From Podarcis raffonei (taxonomy: Eukaryota; Chordata; Lepidosauria; Squamata; Lacertidae), in contig NC_070614.1 of assembly GCF_027172205.1 (NCBI RefSeq), positions 33,532,001 through 33,596,000 on the forward strand: a DNA stretch of 64,000 nt, read 5' to 3'. Each line of letters opens with the position of its first letter. Position 1 is the first letter of the stretch. The notes under the pieces were generated by a model that searched no databases, was not told the DNA's origin, and saw only the letters and a list, made by a program, of their open reading frames with translations. Shown here piece after piece: positions 32,922 to 45,107 of the stretch. The position numbers and the translations under genes were made by a program.

Positions 32922-35732
32922 CATCATCATCATCATCATCATTATCATCATTATTATTATTATAACATAATAATTTGTATAAAAGAGAAGATCTGCAGTA
33001 AACTTTAATTTGACCAGTTCTGTAGAAAAACAGAGGTGAGATACAGATGGAGGTGGGAAATTATACTGCTGCTGTTTGAGGAAAGCAGTGGGGTTTAAGA
33101 AATCTGACAGACTGCTGTGGAAACCCAAGCAAGATTGGGTACCTTGTAATGTATGCAAAATGGTTTTGAAAATTAAGACAGTAATCACAGGAAAATAAAA
33201 ATAAATAAAGAGCTAATGCCATGGCTGAAGCATTTATTGCCAGCTTTTCCAGGGTGGACAGAAAGAAATGTGAGGAATTTCCAGGGATGGATTCAAATTG
33301 TCATACAGCTAAGATTAGTGTTATATACCAGGATCCTTGGAGAGACTCAGTGTAAATTAAGAGCATAATAATAATTCTTTATGTATCAATTTTCTATACT
33401 GCCCCTTATCCAAGGATCACAGGGAGGTTTATAATATAAAAACACAAAAATAAACAGCATAGTAACAAACAATTGAAATATCCCTCCCACAGTTTTAAAG
33501 GCATAGATTCTCGTGGTTGGAACCAAGAGCCATCTAGCCTAGTGGAGGGCTGATGCTGTACCTATGAGAAGCCAACAAACAGGACTTCAGCAGGACGTAA
33601 CAATCTTCCATTTGCTGACCAAGCTGCTGACACTCAACAGCAGCATTCTTGCAATATACAGCCATTGTGAAAAAAAGCCAATGGGAGCCCATAGATTTAT
33701 CTGATCATCACCTAAAGCTGTCTATGTTTCTTTCTTTCCATGTTTCTTTGACTATCACCACTGAGTAGGACTCAGAGGATTTTCTGCTAAGACAAAGTTG
33801 GATAGCCAAAATAGGAAAATATGTTTTCCACTTTCATCTTTTTGCAAAACTTATGTTTAATTCTTTCAATTTAGCTTAACCTTTTCCTGAAAAGCATCTT
33901 GTTTAACAACAGTGTGGGTGATACCGTTTCTTTTGATGAGAATGGTGAATTAGCATCTGGATATGATATTGTAAATTGGGTGATTTTCCCAAATCACTCC
34001 TTTTTCAAGGTGAAAGTAGGAATGATGGACCCATGGGCATCACCAGGCCAAGAATTTAGAGTGAACGAGAAGGCCATCACATGGCACAGTGCATTTAATC
34101 AGGTGAGATTACATACCTACATATAAATGTCTACGCTCCACTAGTTCCGAGAAACTTGGGTGCTCATGTATAGAAGCCGCGACCCATAATCCCAGATGCT
34201 TGTCCTAGTGTATGAAGGGAGGGTGTGGAGCAGAGATCTCTGTTATTACGCATGGAACCAGAAACAGCCCCTTAAATTTCAAAATAAACCCACCATTCAA
34301 CAGTCTGTCCATTCCTATTTCCCCAGTGGAAGAAGACCAGTTTTAAACTTGTTGCTAAAGACATCTTAAACATTTAGATTACCATCAAGGGAATGATTCA
34401 TTTGACTCCTAGTTTTGATTTCATACTGATCCCCCCTTCTTCATTTAACAACATTGGGAAATGTTTTCAAACCGGGAATCTATGCATAGCCCTCTTGAGA
34501 TCTATGGGACATCCTTGGCTGTTTTCTTTATGAAACAAATTAGTAAAATAATTTACAGGACAAATGAGTCAAAAAAATTCTCTTTTTATGAATAGGCGCT
34601 GCCCCTTGCCAGGTGTAATGACCACTGCCATCCTGGCTACAGCAGAAAAAAGAAAGAGGGAAAGCCATTTTGTTGCTATGATTGTGGTCCATGTCCAGAA
34701 GGGATGATTTCAGACAAAAATGGTAGGAGATGTACTGCCACCATTTTCCATAGCAAGAACTCAGTTCACCAATACATACAGTTTGCACAACTCCAAAAAT
34801 TAGTTTAATTTATTTGCTTGTTTATTTCAGACATGATTACTTGCTTCAAGTGCCCAGAAGATCGCTTTCCAAGCAAGGAACAAGATCAATGCATCCCTAG
34901 GCTCCTGAATTTCCTCTCTTTCTCAGAGCCTTTCGGTATCACTTTATCTCTCTTGGCTCTGTCTTTTTCTTTGATCACTGCTTTTGTGCTCAGAGTCTTC
35001 ACTAAGTATCAAGACACTCCCATTGTCAAGGCCAACAATCGGGACCTCACCTATGCTCTGCTCATCTGCCTATTGTTCTGCTTCCTCTGCTGCTTCCTAT
35101 TCCTTGGCTGGCCTCACACAGTGACCTGCTATTTAAGACAAACAGTTTTTGGAGTCATCTTCACTGTGGCTCTTTCAAGCATATTGGCAAAAACTATCAC
35201 TGTGGTTTTAGCATTTGCAGTCACAAAACCAGGATCCAGGATGTTGAAATGGGTTGGGAAACAAATCTCCCACTTCATTCTCTTTGGTTGCTCCTTTGTT
35301 CAAGTCTGTATTTGTACTGTATGGCTAAGTACTGCTCCTCCCTTCCCAAATTTTGATATGCACTGCCTGGCAGAAGAAATAATAGCAGAATGCAATGAAG
35401 GTTCAGTTTTTATGTTCTACTGTGTTTTGGGGTACTTGGGATTTTTGGCCACGGTCAGCTTCACTGTGGCATTTCTGGCCAGGAAGTTGCCGGACAGCTT
35501 CAATGAGGCCAAGTTCATCACTTTCAGCATGCTGGTGTTTTGTAGCGTTTGGTTGTCCTTTGTGCCCTCTTACCTGAGCACAAAGGGGAAATACATGGTG
35601 GCTGTGGAGATCTTCTCTATCTTGGCCTCCAGTGCTGGGTTGTTGGGTTGCATATTTGCCCCTAAATGCTACATAATTATTCTGAGGCCTAATCTGAACA
35701 CAAAGGACCAGTTAACTTGGAGAAAATATTAA
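27978..35732 (+). CDS. Vomeronasal type-2 receptor g4 (class I), intact
   Basis: Six exons: 27978-28198, 28897-29188, 31684-32547, 33875-34102, 34596-34722, 34831-35732. They join in phase to 877 residues. Signal peptide '[19 protein letters not shown]' about 1-19, ligand-binding domain about 25-530, cysteine-rich domain about 536-596 ('[20 protein letters not shown]'), 7TM about 606-852, ending 'TWRKY'. Upstream GTG codons are open in frame but the ATG starts the signal peptide. Intron 2 (2.5 kb) holds a Sauria SINE, a hAT MITE and a Tc1/mariner MITE. Intron 3 holds an L2 LINE tail. None of these disturbs a splice site. Confidence 0.95.
29297..29658 (-). mobile_element. Sauria SINE, full length
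   Basis: About 360-bp squamate SINE on the minus strand. The tRNA-derived head (on the minus strand 'gatgcgggtggcgctgtggg' and 'ggttcgaatccccgcggc') leads to the Bov-B-like 3' end ('gagtcggacacgactggccc', ending 'ggtacctttacc'). It is flanked by 15-bp direct repeats 'ctgagaggggcatag' at 29282-29296 and 29659-29673. The empty site is present once in g7 intron 2 (46848-46862). Confidence 0.93.
29966..30350. mobile_element. hAT-type non-autonomous DNA transposon (MITE)
   Basis: Terminal inverted repeats 'caggggcgtctta' and, on the other strand, 'cagggccgtctta'. Flanked by a perfect 8-bp target duplication 'tgtgagag' (29958-29965 and 30351-30358), the hAT signature. The inside is GC-rich without transposase. 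Open frames within reflect composition. Confidence 0.85.
30518..30758. mobile_element. Tc1/mariner-type MITE
   Basis: Starts 'cagtggtacct' and ends 'aggtaccattg', which are inverted repeats with one mismatch, between TA dinucleotides at 30516-30517 and 30759-30760. Inside are repeated 'ggttacaaac' sub-motifs and no transposase. Family assigned from the TA target and element form. Not present at the related place in g7 intron 2. Confidence 0.75.
32762..32964 (+). mobile_element. 5'-truncated L2 LINE tail in g4 intron 3
   Basis: Matches only the last 150 bp of the full L2 in g2: 'agggaagcttttaatgt', 'gccgcccagagtggctgg', 'gatgggcggggtataaat', then (ATT)n/(ATC)n. The sites in g1 and g7 are unfilled, so it landed in triad B only. 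Long leucine/serine open frames here are microsatellite artefacts. Confidence 0.9.
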
Positions 35733-36904
35733 GAATCTAATCATTTTTAAATTCTATATGATCTTAAAATGGTGGTATTTATTAAAGAAAATAATTATAC
35801 TAAAATATATAACTTACTCCTTTGTTTTTCCAAATATTGTTTACCTCTCACTTAGCCAAGGCCTTGATAGCTCAGTTGGTTAGAATGTGGTGCTGATAAC
35901 TCCTTGATTCTATGATTCAGTGCTTTCCTTATTCTCCTGTTTATTTGAGCTTCTGAAATTGTATTTGTCGTGCAAGATTCATCTATAAGGAGAGTAGAGG
36001 TTCCCCCATTGATTAGTCATTTATGTGACTTCCACTGAGGCAAAACATCATTTATCCACTCTACTAGCTATGATAGCTGAATTTTGTAGAAATGTAATGG
36101 CCTTGTATTGTATTTGCAAACCATGAGGGTAAGAATATGGGACTGCCACATGCCCGAAAATTATTTTGGAAGGGCCTACTTCTGCCATGGTTATAGTGAA
36201 TAAAAGTGAACCTGTCAGAAAGTAAATGTACTGTGACACAGGCTTTTCATGTCTTCTGCTGATAACATAACTGGTTTCTGACTGTTCTTTTTGGAGAAGC
36301 TCTTCTCTAGCTGCCCTCCCACCTCCCATTTCCCACATTTTCTGCTGAGCCAGAAACCAGCAGGAGCATCCTAGGTTTGATAATGAAGTTCAGGGGATGT
36401 GGACAATGAGTATAAAAATCTCAATTCCAAAACAGAGGGACTGAATATGTCATCTTAGAAACATACAATAGAACTAAAATGTCATTTAACCGTGTGCCAA
36501 TAAAGTAACCCTAATACTACAACATTCCAGATCAGTGGCCATCGAACCTCTGCATAATATCTTTTGCCCAGGTGGATTTCTTGCACAGGGCAATACTCTA
36601 GAGAGATAATGCTGAACCGTGTAATCATCAAATATTACTGTGATTCATCTTCTACCTGATGAAACTCCTCATGGACTAGTCTGGTGTTAGAAAGACAATG
36701 ACAAACACAGGGTGAAGACTAATACAATATATATACCTATATGTAATCAGATCTGAGAGGAGGTATTTCAGACAGCAATGTTTACCCCAGATTGAACTAT
36801 AGTGGTTTCCCCTCATTAAAAAAATCTGGAGCCACTGAGGGTGAAACTGGATTTTAGACAGAGAAAGGAGAATTCTAGGTGAATATTTGTCCTTCGGGGA
36901 AGCA
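35733..36904. other. Intergenic spacer between g4 and g5
   Basis: Closely follows 4113-5342. It carries the tRNA-Ile-like SINE head (35861-35918) and the conserved upstream block of g5 (36584-36655). A short stretch present at about 4932-4990 of triad A is missing here. Confidence 0.6.
36584..36655 (+). promoter_or_regulatory. Conserved upstream block of g5 (candidate V2R promoter element)
   Basis: 250-320 bp before the ATG: 'cacagggcaatactctaga', then 'tgtaatcatcaaatat' and 'ctgtgattcatcttc'. Near-identical to the block of g2 and g8. Confidence 0.5.
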
Positions 36905-39900
36905 ATGTTCTTGAGACAGCTCTTCCTCTTTCTGTTGCTGCAAACGCCTTCAGCTGAAGTAAAGGAAAACATTGCTGCATGTGCGATAAGTGATCCTTTT
37001 CAGGCTCCATATGAGTATGTTCAGAGAGGAGACCTAATCATTGGAGGGATGATGTCTCAGCTTGCATGTTTAACTGATGAATTACATTTTAGTGAACCCC
37101 CCAAGATAAAAATTTTAGATCAGCTTATGTAAGTATACCCCCTGGTACATATACTTGGTTAGAACATATTTATTTGAAAACGTCATGCAAGTTCTGTTTT
37201 GTTCAAAGAGTTTGCATGTGGTTTTTAAAAATACATTTGTTAGCAATGCATAAATAACGTCTATAATGCAGTACATTTTACATAATGTTTTGTGGACAAA
37301 ACATATTTTCCTCCTTTTGATCTTCCTCCAGTGTCCTGCTGTTGTTGCAAGAATGGAGGGAGGGACATTGCCATTTCTCCCAAAGAGCAGGCACACTCTT
37401 TTCTCAGAATTTCTCAACAACCCAGGACCCACCCATTAGGCAGGATTCATATTTCAAGTACCAACATAAAATGGAAATGTAGAAACCCCATCCCCACCAA
37501 AAAAAGGGAATCACTTTTCTCTTTAGTAGCTCAGGTATTTATCTGAATCTTGAAAAGTACATAAAGCTGAAAAGAAATGGCAAAGACTGTTGCTTTTCCA
37601 AGTACCTAATTCAGCTCTATGCACTTTCAGGGCATGTTGTAGCTATTCTCACCAACCCATAATGAAAGTAAAAAATTTCAAGGAAGGCCAGAGGCTTTTT
37701 GCACATCATGGGAGGACTTCAAGAGCAGTCCTGTATTGGCGACCCAGGTAAAATAGGGTATAACTATGTGCTTCTCCCCACTGCTGTCCCATTCCTGCAC
37801 AAGGTCCCTCAATGTTGTGGCTACTCCTCCAGCTGGCAAAAATGATGCACCACCAGCACCTCTTCTTCAACACATACATATATAGCACTATATTATGCTG
37901 ATAAACAATTCCTTTAGTTTGTCCCCCTTGTTTTCTGTGATTTTAAAAATGTGTAATATCCAATCATAAAATATATTTTCAGCTATACTGATATCTTTCT
38001 CACAGAAAGATGTATGAAGATGGATTGCAAATCTGTTGTACAAATGATATCAATTTTACTTTAGAACAATATCCAAGAAATACCAGAATGTCCTCTCCTT
38101 GGTCTTTGCTGTGAAGGTGATAAATGAGAACCCTCAGATCCTACCAAACATCAGCCTGGGATTTCACATCTATGACAGCTATGAAAATGCAAGGATAACT
38201 CACCAAAACACCCTGAATCTTCTCTCTGCCACAGAAAAAATCATTTCCAACTTCAGGTGTGACAGTCAGAAGAATCTGATAGCTGTTATTGGAGGATTAA
38301 AGCCTGACACCTCTGTTCACATGGCTACTATCTTAGGCATCTATAAGATGCCACAGGTACAGTGAATTCATGGGCCATAAGGCTTTTGCAGCTCTGATTC
38401 CATATTACCCTCCTTCCATATAATCATGCTTTTATTTCTCCTTAATTATTCTCATTTGCTATCTCCATTTTGTTTTCATTATGCTGTCCAGCTGATTTCT
38501 TTCAGGTGAGTTGCATATTAGCCTGGTAAAAAAATCCACCACAGCCTGATGTGATTTTCTTGCTAAGCATTCCTGCAATCAAATAATTTAAGTCTACAGG
38601 GATTTGCCTGCTGCAGTTGGGGCAGATAAACCAGAAGATTTGTCCAGGGTATGGTCTGGCCCAGTCTTGTTCAGTGAGTTTCAGCCTAACAGTTTGAAGA
38701 TGTTGGCAAGGTGCTTGGACTGGTGTAGCTAACCATCTGTGCTCTTGTCTATGTTCTTTTATTTAATCTGGCAGGGAGAGAAAAATGAATGTTTAACTCA
38801 GAGTAGACCCTCTGAAATTGATGGACCAAAGCTAGTTGCGTTAATGAATTTCAGTGGTTCTACTGTAAGCAGGATTGTCATAGAATACACACATAGAGAG
38901 ACACACGCGAGATATTATGAACAAAATTTAGGAAATGGGTCCAATGGAATAAATAATTACAGTAATGTACAATTTCTGCTCATCATGGTGCAATTTTCAT
39001 CGGCCCTTTCCAGATTTCCAGCTGTGTATTAGCTCCAGCAATGAACATTCAATTACAGTTTCCTTCCTTCTACCGGATGGTTCCCAATGAAGTACATCAG
39101 TATAAAGGAATTGTGCGTCTCCTTCAATATTTCCAGTGGATATGGGTGGGGATTGTTGCCTCAGATAATGGCAACGGAGAGAGGTTCATGCAGACCTTAA
39201 TACCAATGCTCTCCAAGCATGGAATCTGTACAGCCTTCAAGGAAAAAACACCATCCGTATCTAATGCACTAGAGAATTTCAGTTCATTAGAACTCATCCG
39301 GGCCAAGTCCTCTCTGATAGTAACACATGTAAAAGTACTGGTGGCATGTGCAGATACTCAGACTATGACAAGTCTGCTATGGATGACATATTACTTTTCA
39401 TTATTTGAAGATGTCACACAAATATCTATGGGCAAAGTGTGGATTTTAACAGCCGAATGGGATTTCTCATTTGAAACAAGGCTTAGAGGTATGGATATGC
39501 AACTGTTTAATGGTGCCTTGTCTTTTACAATTCACTCAAATGAAGTACTGGGCTTTACAAAATTCCTGCAGAACCTACATCCTAACTCTGCCAAAGGAGA
39601 TGGTTTTATCAGGAACTTCTGGCAACAGGCTTTCAACTGCTTATTTTCTGATTCAAATGAGCCAATGGACAATACTGATACCTGCACTGGACAAGAGAAA
39701 CTGGAGAGCCTCCCTGGTGCTCTTTTTGAAATGAGCATGACAAGTCACAGTTACAGCATCTATAATGCAGTCCAGACCATAGCACACAGTTTACATAGTA
39801 TATACTCATTCAGGCCAAAACACGGAGTAGAAAGAAAGAGACTTAATCATCAAAATCTGCAGCCCTGGCAGGTAAGATCCCACATTCTCAACAAATTTGT

Positions 39901-40267
39901 TTCATGTCTAATGATAAATGACATTCAAGTTTATGTTTTTTGCTGTAATCCAGATTCCTAAATATTTAATTTGGTTTGTTATCGTTATTTTATTTTGTAA
40001 CTCTAATTTTTCTTATCATTCATCTTTTTCCTAAACTCTCCCAAATGGTGAAAAGGCATGAAACTGCTTATAATGGAAAACACAACACTTTCAGTTCAGT
40101 TATCATTGCTTTAAAACAGGCAGCCCCAAATTCGGCCCTCCAGATGTTTTGGGACTACAACTCCCTTCATCCCTAGCTAACGGGACCAGTGGTCAGGGAT
40201 GATAGGAATTATAGTCTCAAAACATCTAGAGAGCTGAGTTTGGGGATGCCTGCTTCAAAAGAAGGAA

Positions 40268-40317
<50 letters not shown>

Positions 40318-43169
40318 GTGAGAGGAAACACATAATGGAATCCAATAAAGATTAACCAATGTGGCTCCTTTAGGAGTCAGAAAGTTGCTCTGTTGTTTTG
40401 TTCTTTTTCATCATGTAGTAAAATCTGTCCTTGCCTCTTTCAATTTAGCTTCACCCTTTCCTGAAGAATATCTCATTTAACAACAGTGCAGGGGACTTTG
40501 TATCTTTTGATGAGAATGGTGAATTAGCAGGTGGATTTGATATTATAAACTGGGTTACTTTTCCAAACCACTCCTTTTTACGAGTGACAGTAGGAAGAAT
40601 TAATCCACAAGCAGTGCAAGGCCAAGAGTTCACCATGAATGAAGAGGCAATCACATGGCACAACATATTTAATCAGGTAGGACGGAATTACCGGTATATG
40701 TTTAATACAATAGAATATACAATTGGAGTAATACACTGTTGTGCTTCTTTATAGGAAAACACCAAAAACAAACAAACCACCCCACAATTTTTCAGTTGAA
40801 TTGTCTAAAATCCAAGACAAAGCACTGCCCAATTCTGCCAAGATGTCAATTCCGTCTTTGAAATCCAGACATATGGCCCTAAACCTAACATATATAGATT
40901 CTAAGATATAAAGAGATATAATAGAAGTGAGGAAACAACAGCCCATGGGTCAGTATTGTCCTGCCAAAGAGTACAATTTGGCTTGCAAGACCATTTTCTC
41001 TTCTCCATGTCCATCTGCCCAACAGCTGCTATCACTGGTTATGTCAGCTGTTGGCCAGGAGGACAGTGTTTAATGCTTCATTGACTGTGCAATCCTGTTC
41101 CCAGCATTGGTGCTTGGGAAGCCCTGAGTAGAGCACTCAGCTAGAGGAGATGGCTACACAGGACACCAGAAACATTCCACATAAAAGTCCTCCAAAGCTT
41201 GTGCTGACCTGATCAGCCACTGATGTCTCCCGATACTGCTGCTTACATAGTTTACATTTTGTAGTTTTCTTCTCATGTTTTCTACTGTTTCTCCAGATGT
41301 TTCAGCTGTGTTACAGATAATATCAGAAGATGCCATGGGGCTTCCCACACACCTTTCATTTTCAGTGCTAATCACTTACTCAAAAAATGCCTAATTTCTG
41401 ATTTCTTTTCTTCAGCTATAATGCGCACACGCCATCCCTACTCACGAGAAGCAATGTTGGTGTGGGCTGCCTTGTTTACATTTTAAAAGGCAAGTAAACA
41501 TTCTCCTTTTTATCTATAGGTGTTGCCACTTGCAGTGTGCAATGACCACTGCCATCCAGGCTACAGCAGAAAAAAGAAGGAGGGAAAGCCATTTTGTTGC
41601 TATGATTGTGCTTTATGTCCAGATGGGATGATTTCGAATCAAAATGGTAGGAGATATCATGCACACTATTATAAAAAACACACACTTAACTCATTTAAAC
41701 TTTCTTCTTTCAAGCAACACAATTCTCCTAAACACAGGAGCAAGTATGGCAAACTAGCTATGACGCATCAAAATCCACTTGCTATGGTCTCTATCTGGCC
41801 CAAGAAATTTCTGTGGCCCCCTCAGGTTCCTAGTAGCACTAGGACACACCAGTGAAACTCCCAAACTTCAGTTGAGCCAAACAGCTTTTTCAGTTGAGAA
41901 AAAAACGTGGTATAACTCAAGTACTATTTTGTGTGATGGTTTCCCCCATGCCAGGTTTAGATAGCTTAGACATCTCCTGAACACAGTTGGGATTTGGTGC
42001 ATCTTACTCCAGATTGCTTTACACCAGCTTCTTGTGTATAACATTGTTCCCTCACTGGTAATTGGTAATGAATATAAAAAAATTCTAAGATTATCGAGAA
42101 CTGTGGCAAATATATTGCCTCCTGGCATTCTCTTTTGAGTTGGCTACATTCATTTCGTATTACAAAATATGACACAAGTCATAGGATCTGGATTATAGGA
42201 ACTGATGTCTCCATGAAAAATGTTGGCTTGTTTCTTGGAACTGATATATCATTGATTTGATTTTCAGACATGAATTATTGCTTCAAATGTCAAGCAACTC
42301 AATTCCCAAATAAGAACAGAGACCAATGCATTCCCAAGATTCTCCATTTCCTCTCTTTCTCAGAACCCCTGGGGATCTGTTTAGCAGTCTTGGCTCTCTC
42401 TTTTTCTTTGATCACAGCTCTGGTTCTTGGAGTCTTCACAAAACATTGGGACACTCCCATTGTCAAAGCCAACAATCGGGACCTAACGTGCTCTCTGCTC
42501 ATCTGCCTTTTTCTCTGCTTTCTCTGCTCCTTGCTATTCATCGCCAAGCCTCACATAGTGACCTGCTGCTTACAACAAACTACTTTTGGCATTCTCTTCT
42601 CATTTGCTGTTTCTTGTGTGTTGGCAAAAACCATCACAGTGGTTCTGGCTTTCATGGCCACGAAACCAGGATCCAGGATGAGGAAATGGGTGGGAAAAAC
42701 ATTCACAAACTCTATTCTGCTTGCCTGTTCCTTTATACAAACCTGCATTTGTACTGTATGGCTCAGTACTGCTCCGCCATTTCCAGAGTTTGACATGTAC
42801 TCAATGATGGAAGAAATTGTAGTAAAATGCAGTGAAGGTTCAATTTCAATGTTTTATTGTGTCTTTGGTTACTTGGGATTTCTGGCTAGTGTTAGCTTTG
42901 CCGTGGCTTTCCAGGCCAGAAAGTTGCCAGACAGTTTCAATGAAGCGAAGTTCATCACTTTCAGCATGTTGGTGTTTTGCAGTGTTTGGTTGTCCTTTGT
43001 TCCCTCTTACCTGAGCACCAAGGGGAAATACATGGTGGCTGTGGAGATCTTCTCCATCTTGGCCTCCAGTGCTGGGTTATTGGGATGCATCTTTTTCCCA
43101 AAATGCTACATAATCATTATGAGGCCTGACCTGAACAGCAAAAACCAGATAATTTGCAGAAATCAATAA
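36905..43169 (+). CDS. Vomeronasal type-2 receptor g5 (class II), intact
   Basis: Six exons: 36905-37128, 38065-38356, 39014-39871, 40449-40676, 41520-41646, 42268-43169. They join in phase to 876 residues. Signal peptide starts '[19 protein letters not shown]', then ligand-binding domain, cysteine-rich domain ('[20 protein letters not shown]') and 7TM with '[15 protein letters not shown]' and '[10 protein letters not shown]', ending 'IICRNQ'. This is the reference for class II: exon 1 is intact, unlike g2, and intron 4 lacks the L2 LINE found in g2 and g8. The cysteine-rich segment keeps H-P-G-Y where g2 and g8 have H-P-G-C. Possible polyadenylation signal at about 43244. Confidence 0.95.
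40117..40252. mobile_element. Near-palindromic hAT-type MITE in g5 intron 3
   Basis: About 136 bp. The ends 'caggcagccccaaattcggc' and, on the other strand, 'caggcatccccaaactcagc' are long inverted repeats. Flanked by 8-bp near-identical direct repeats 'ctttaaaa' (40109-40116) and 'cttcaaaa' (40253-40260). The empty site is visible in g2 (9456-9463), just before the same microsatellite. Confidence 0.85.
40262..40314. repeat. (AG)n microsatellite in g5 intron 3
   Basis: Short AAGG start followed by about 22 AG units. Same locus as the arrays at 9463 and 57860, with different unit proportions. Confidence 0.95.
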
Positions 43170-44442
43170 GAATCTATCCATTTTGGGTTTTCTGGGGGTT
43201 TTTCTTTTCGACAATTGTGATATTTATTGCTTATTACAAAAGAAATAAATACTTTGTCTTTTCCAGGTTTTCTTTTCACACCCCCTTCATCCACGTGTCT
43301 CCATTTTATTTGGGTGTGTTAAATACTTTGTGTTATATTTCAGTCCTCTTTAAAATGGTAGTAGGTAAAGATTGCCTATGAAGCATTCATTTACAGGTTG
43401 TTGTTTTTGTGTGTGGTTGTTGTTTTTGTGTGTTTGTTACACAGCTCACTTTTTGTGGGAAGGATTCTCTATGCATGGTGAAGGCAGCCCATGGGTGTTA
43501 TACTGGCTCATGTAGAGCTTGTCTGAGGCCAGGAGCTAGAATCTTGTTCTTGGCTTGACAGCATAAATCACACAGCCAGTTTAGCCATCCCAATCTGGAT
43601 TGCCCTTGGACTCCCTGATTGCCCCTCCATTTTACAGAGAGTATTAGAGGAGAGTGACCTTACTCCTGCTTCTTGATCTCTCTACAGTTTTTGACCTTGA
43701 TACCCTCTTGGACTGGCTCCATGGAATGGGAATTGGGGATACTGTGTTACTATCAGATACTGATACTGTGTTACCTGTGGGACCAAGTCCAGAGAGTCCT
43801 TTTTGACCCATGGTGTCACAAGGCACTGTTTTATGTCCAAACCTATTTGAAATCCATACGATTAGGGGCATTTGGGAAAGGTACGATTAGTATGATGATG
43901 ATACTCAACTATCTTTTTAAATAACTTCTGAGTCAGGAGAGGCTATTTGGAACCTGGACAAGGACATGACATTGGGGACAGGAAGAGCATGAACTATCGC
44001 CCCATTCTCAACCTCAATTAAATACCGACATAGTGCTGCAACTCTATAGCAATTTATAATACAATTACATGAATCAATATTTGAGCACATATCAGTTAGT
44101 ATGTCTAAATACTTAATGAGGAACAATCTTTGCAGTCCAACCCTGTAGTGGTGGTGTTAGCAGCCAGTTTCCCACACCGTCAACGTGGGCTGCAACACAT
44201 AGTGTCTTTTGCTCCAATAAGATTATTGGAGGGTTATGGCATTTTCTAATTTTCTCGGGGCAGTCATAACCCCAAAATGCTGTATAGTTGATTCCACTTT
44301 TATCAAAATTTCAACAGCTATCTCTGTTTCCAATGTAATGCTGACAGAACACTAGCAATTAGAGAGAAATGGTAACTTCCTCTTTCTACAGGATATTTCT
44401 CAGGACTCCATGAATTTATTTATTTATTATTTAATACGCCCG
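43170..44442. other. Spacer between g5 and psi-g6, with a deletion junction near 44198
   Basis: After the g5 stop the sequence follows 17113-17230. It then has about 800 bp with a LINE relic, rejoins the equivalent of 17245-17335 (about 44105-44197), and jumps to the equivalent of about 25050. The equivalent of g3 exons 1-5 is therefore missing. Confidence 0.7.
43640..43970 (+). mobile_element. Old L2/CR1-like reverse transcriptase fragment
   Basis: Conceptual pieces match LINE RT in order: 'LLDLSTVFDLDTLLDWLHG' (motif A region), 'SQGTVLCPNLFEIH' (motif B, compare [13 protein letters not shown]) and 'YDDDTQLSF' (motif C, compare [11 protein letters not shown]). Frames change between pieces and no ends can be found, so it is much older than the L2 in g2. 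Confidence 0.7.
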
Positions 44443-45107
44443 ACATGGACAAGTGCTTCAAATGCCCCCCAAACCAATATCCAAATCAGGACTGAAATCA
44501 ATGCATTCCCAAGACCCTGAATTTCCTCTCTTTCTCAGAGCCTTTGGGGTTCACTTCAGCTTTCTTGTCTCTGTTTTATTCTGTGATCACAGCTTTGGGT
44601 TTGCAATATTCACTAAGCACTGGAACACACCGATTGTCAAAGCCAACAATCGGGACGTCACCTTCTCTCTGATCATCTCCCTATTCCTCTGCTTCCTCTG
44701 CTCCTTGCTGTTCATTGGCCAGCCTCACACAGTGACCTGCTATTTACGACAAACTGCTTTTGGTATCATCTTTTCTGTGGCTGTTTCATGCATATTGGCC
44801 AAAACCATCACTGTGGTTCTGGCTTTCAAGGCCACCAAGCCAGGATCCAGGATGAGGAAATGGGTGGGGAAAAGACTGTCCAATTCTATTCTTCTTGGTT
44901 GTTCTTTTACCCAAGCCAGTATTTGTGTCATGTGGCTATGTACTGCTCCTCCATTCCCAGATTTTGACATGTACTCTCTGACTGAAGTAATTGTAATGGA
45001 ATGCAATGAAGGCTCTGTTAGTATGTCTTATTGTGTCCTGGGTTACCTGGGATTCTTGGCCATTGTCAGCTTCAGTGTGGCTTTCCAGGTCAGAAAGCTG
45101 CCAGACA
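44443..45107 (+). pseudogene. psi-g6, remnant of a class III V2R 7TM exon
   Basis: Equivalent of g3 25299-25965, clearly the same class ('[18 protein letters not shown]', '[13 protein letters not shown]'). Damage relative to g3: the acceptor AG is CG; a CGA-to-TGA stop lies at 44493-44495; one base is lost near 44600 in the first helix. The exon breaks off after 'KLPDT', before helices 6-7, where it joins sequence equivalent to about 27280. Exons 1-5 are gone. An open frame from 44453 to 45160 spans much of it but cannot yield a receptor. Confidence 0.9.

Noticed and set aside
32780-32965. Open frame with long leucine and serine runs
   Set aside because: Produced by the (ATT)n/(ATC)n tail of an L2 LINE.
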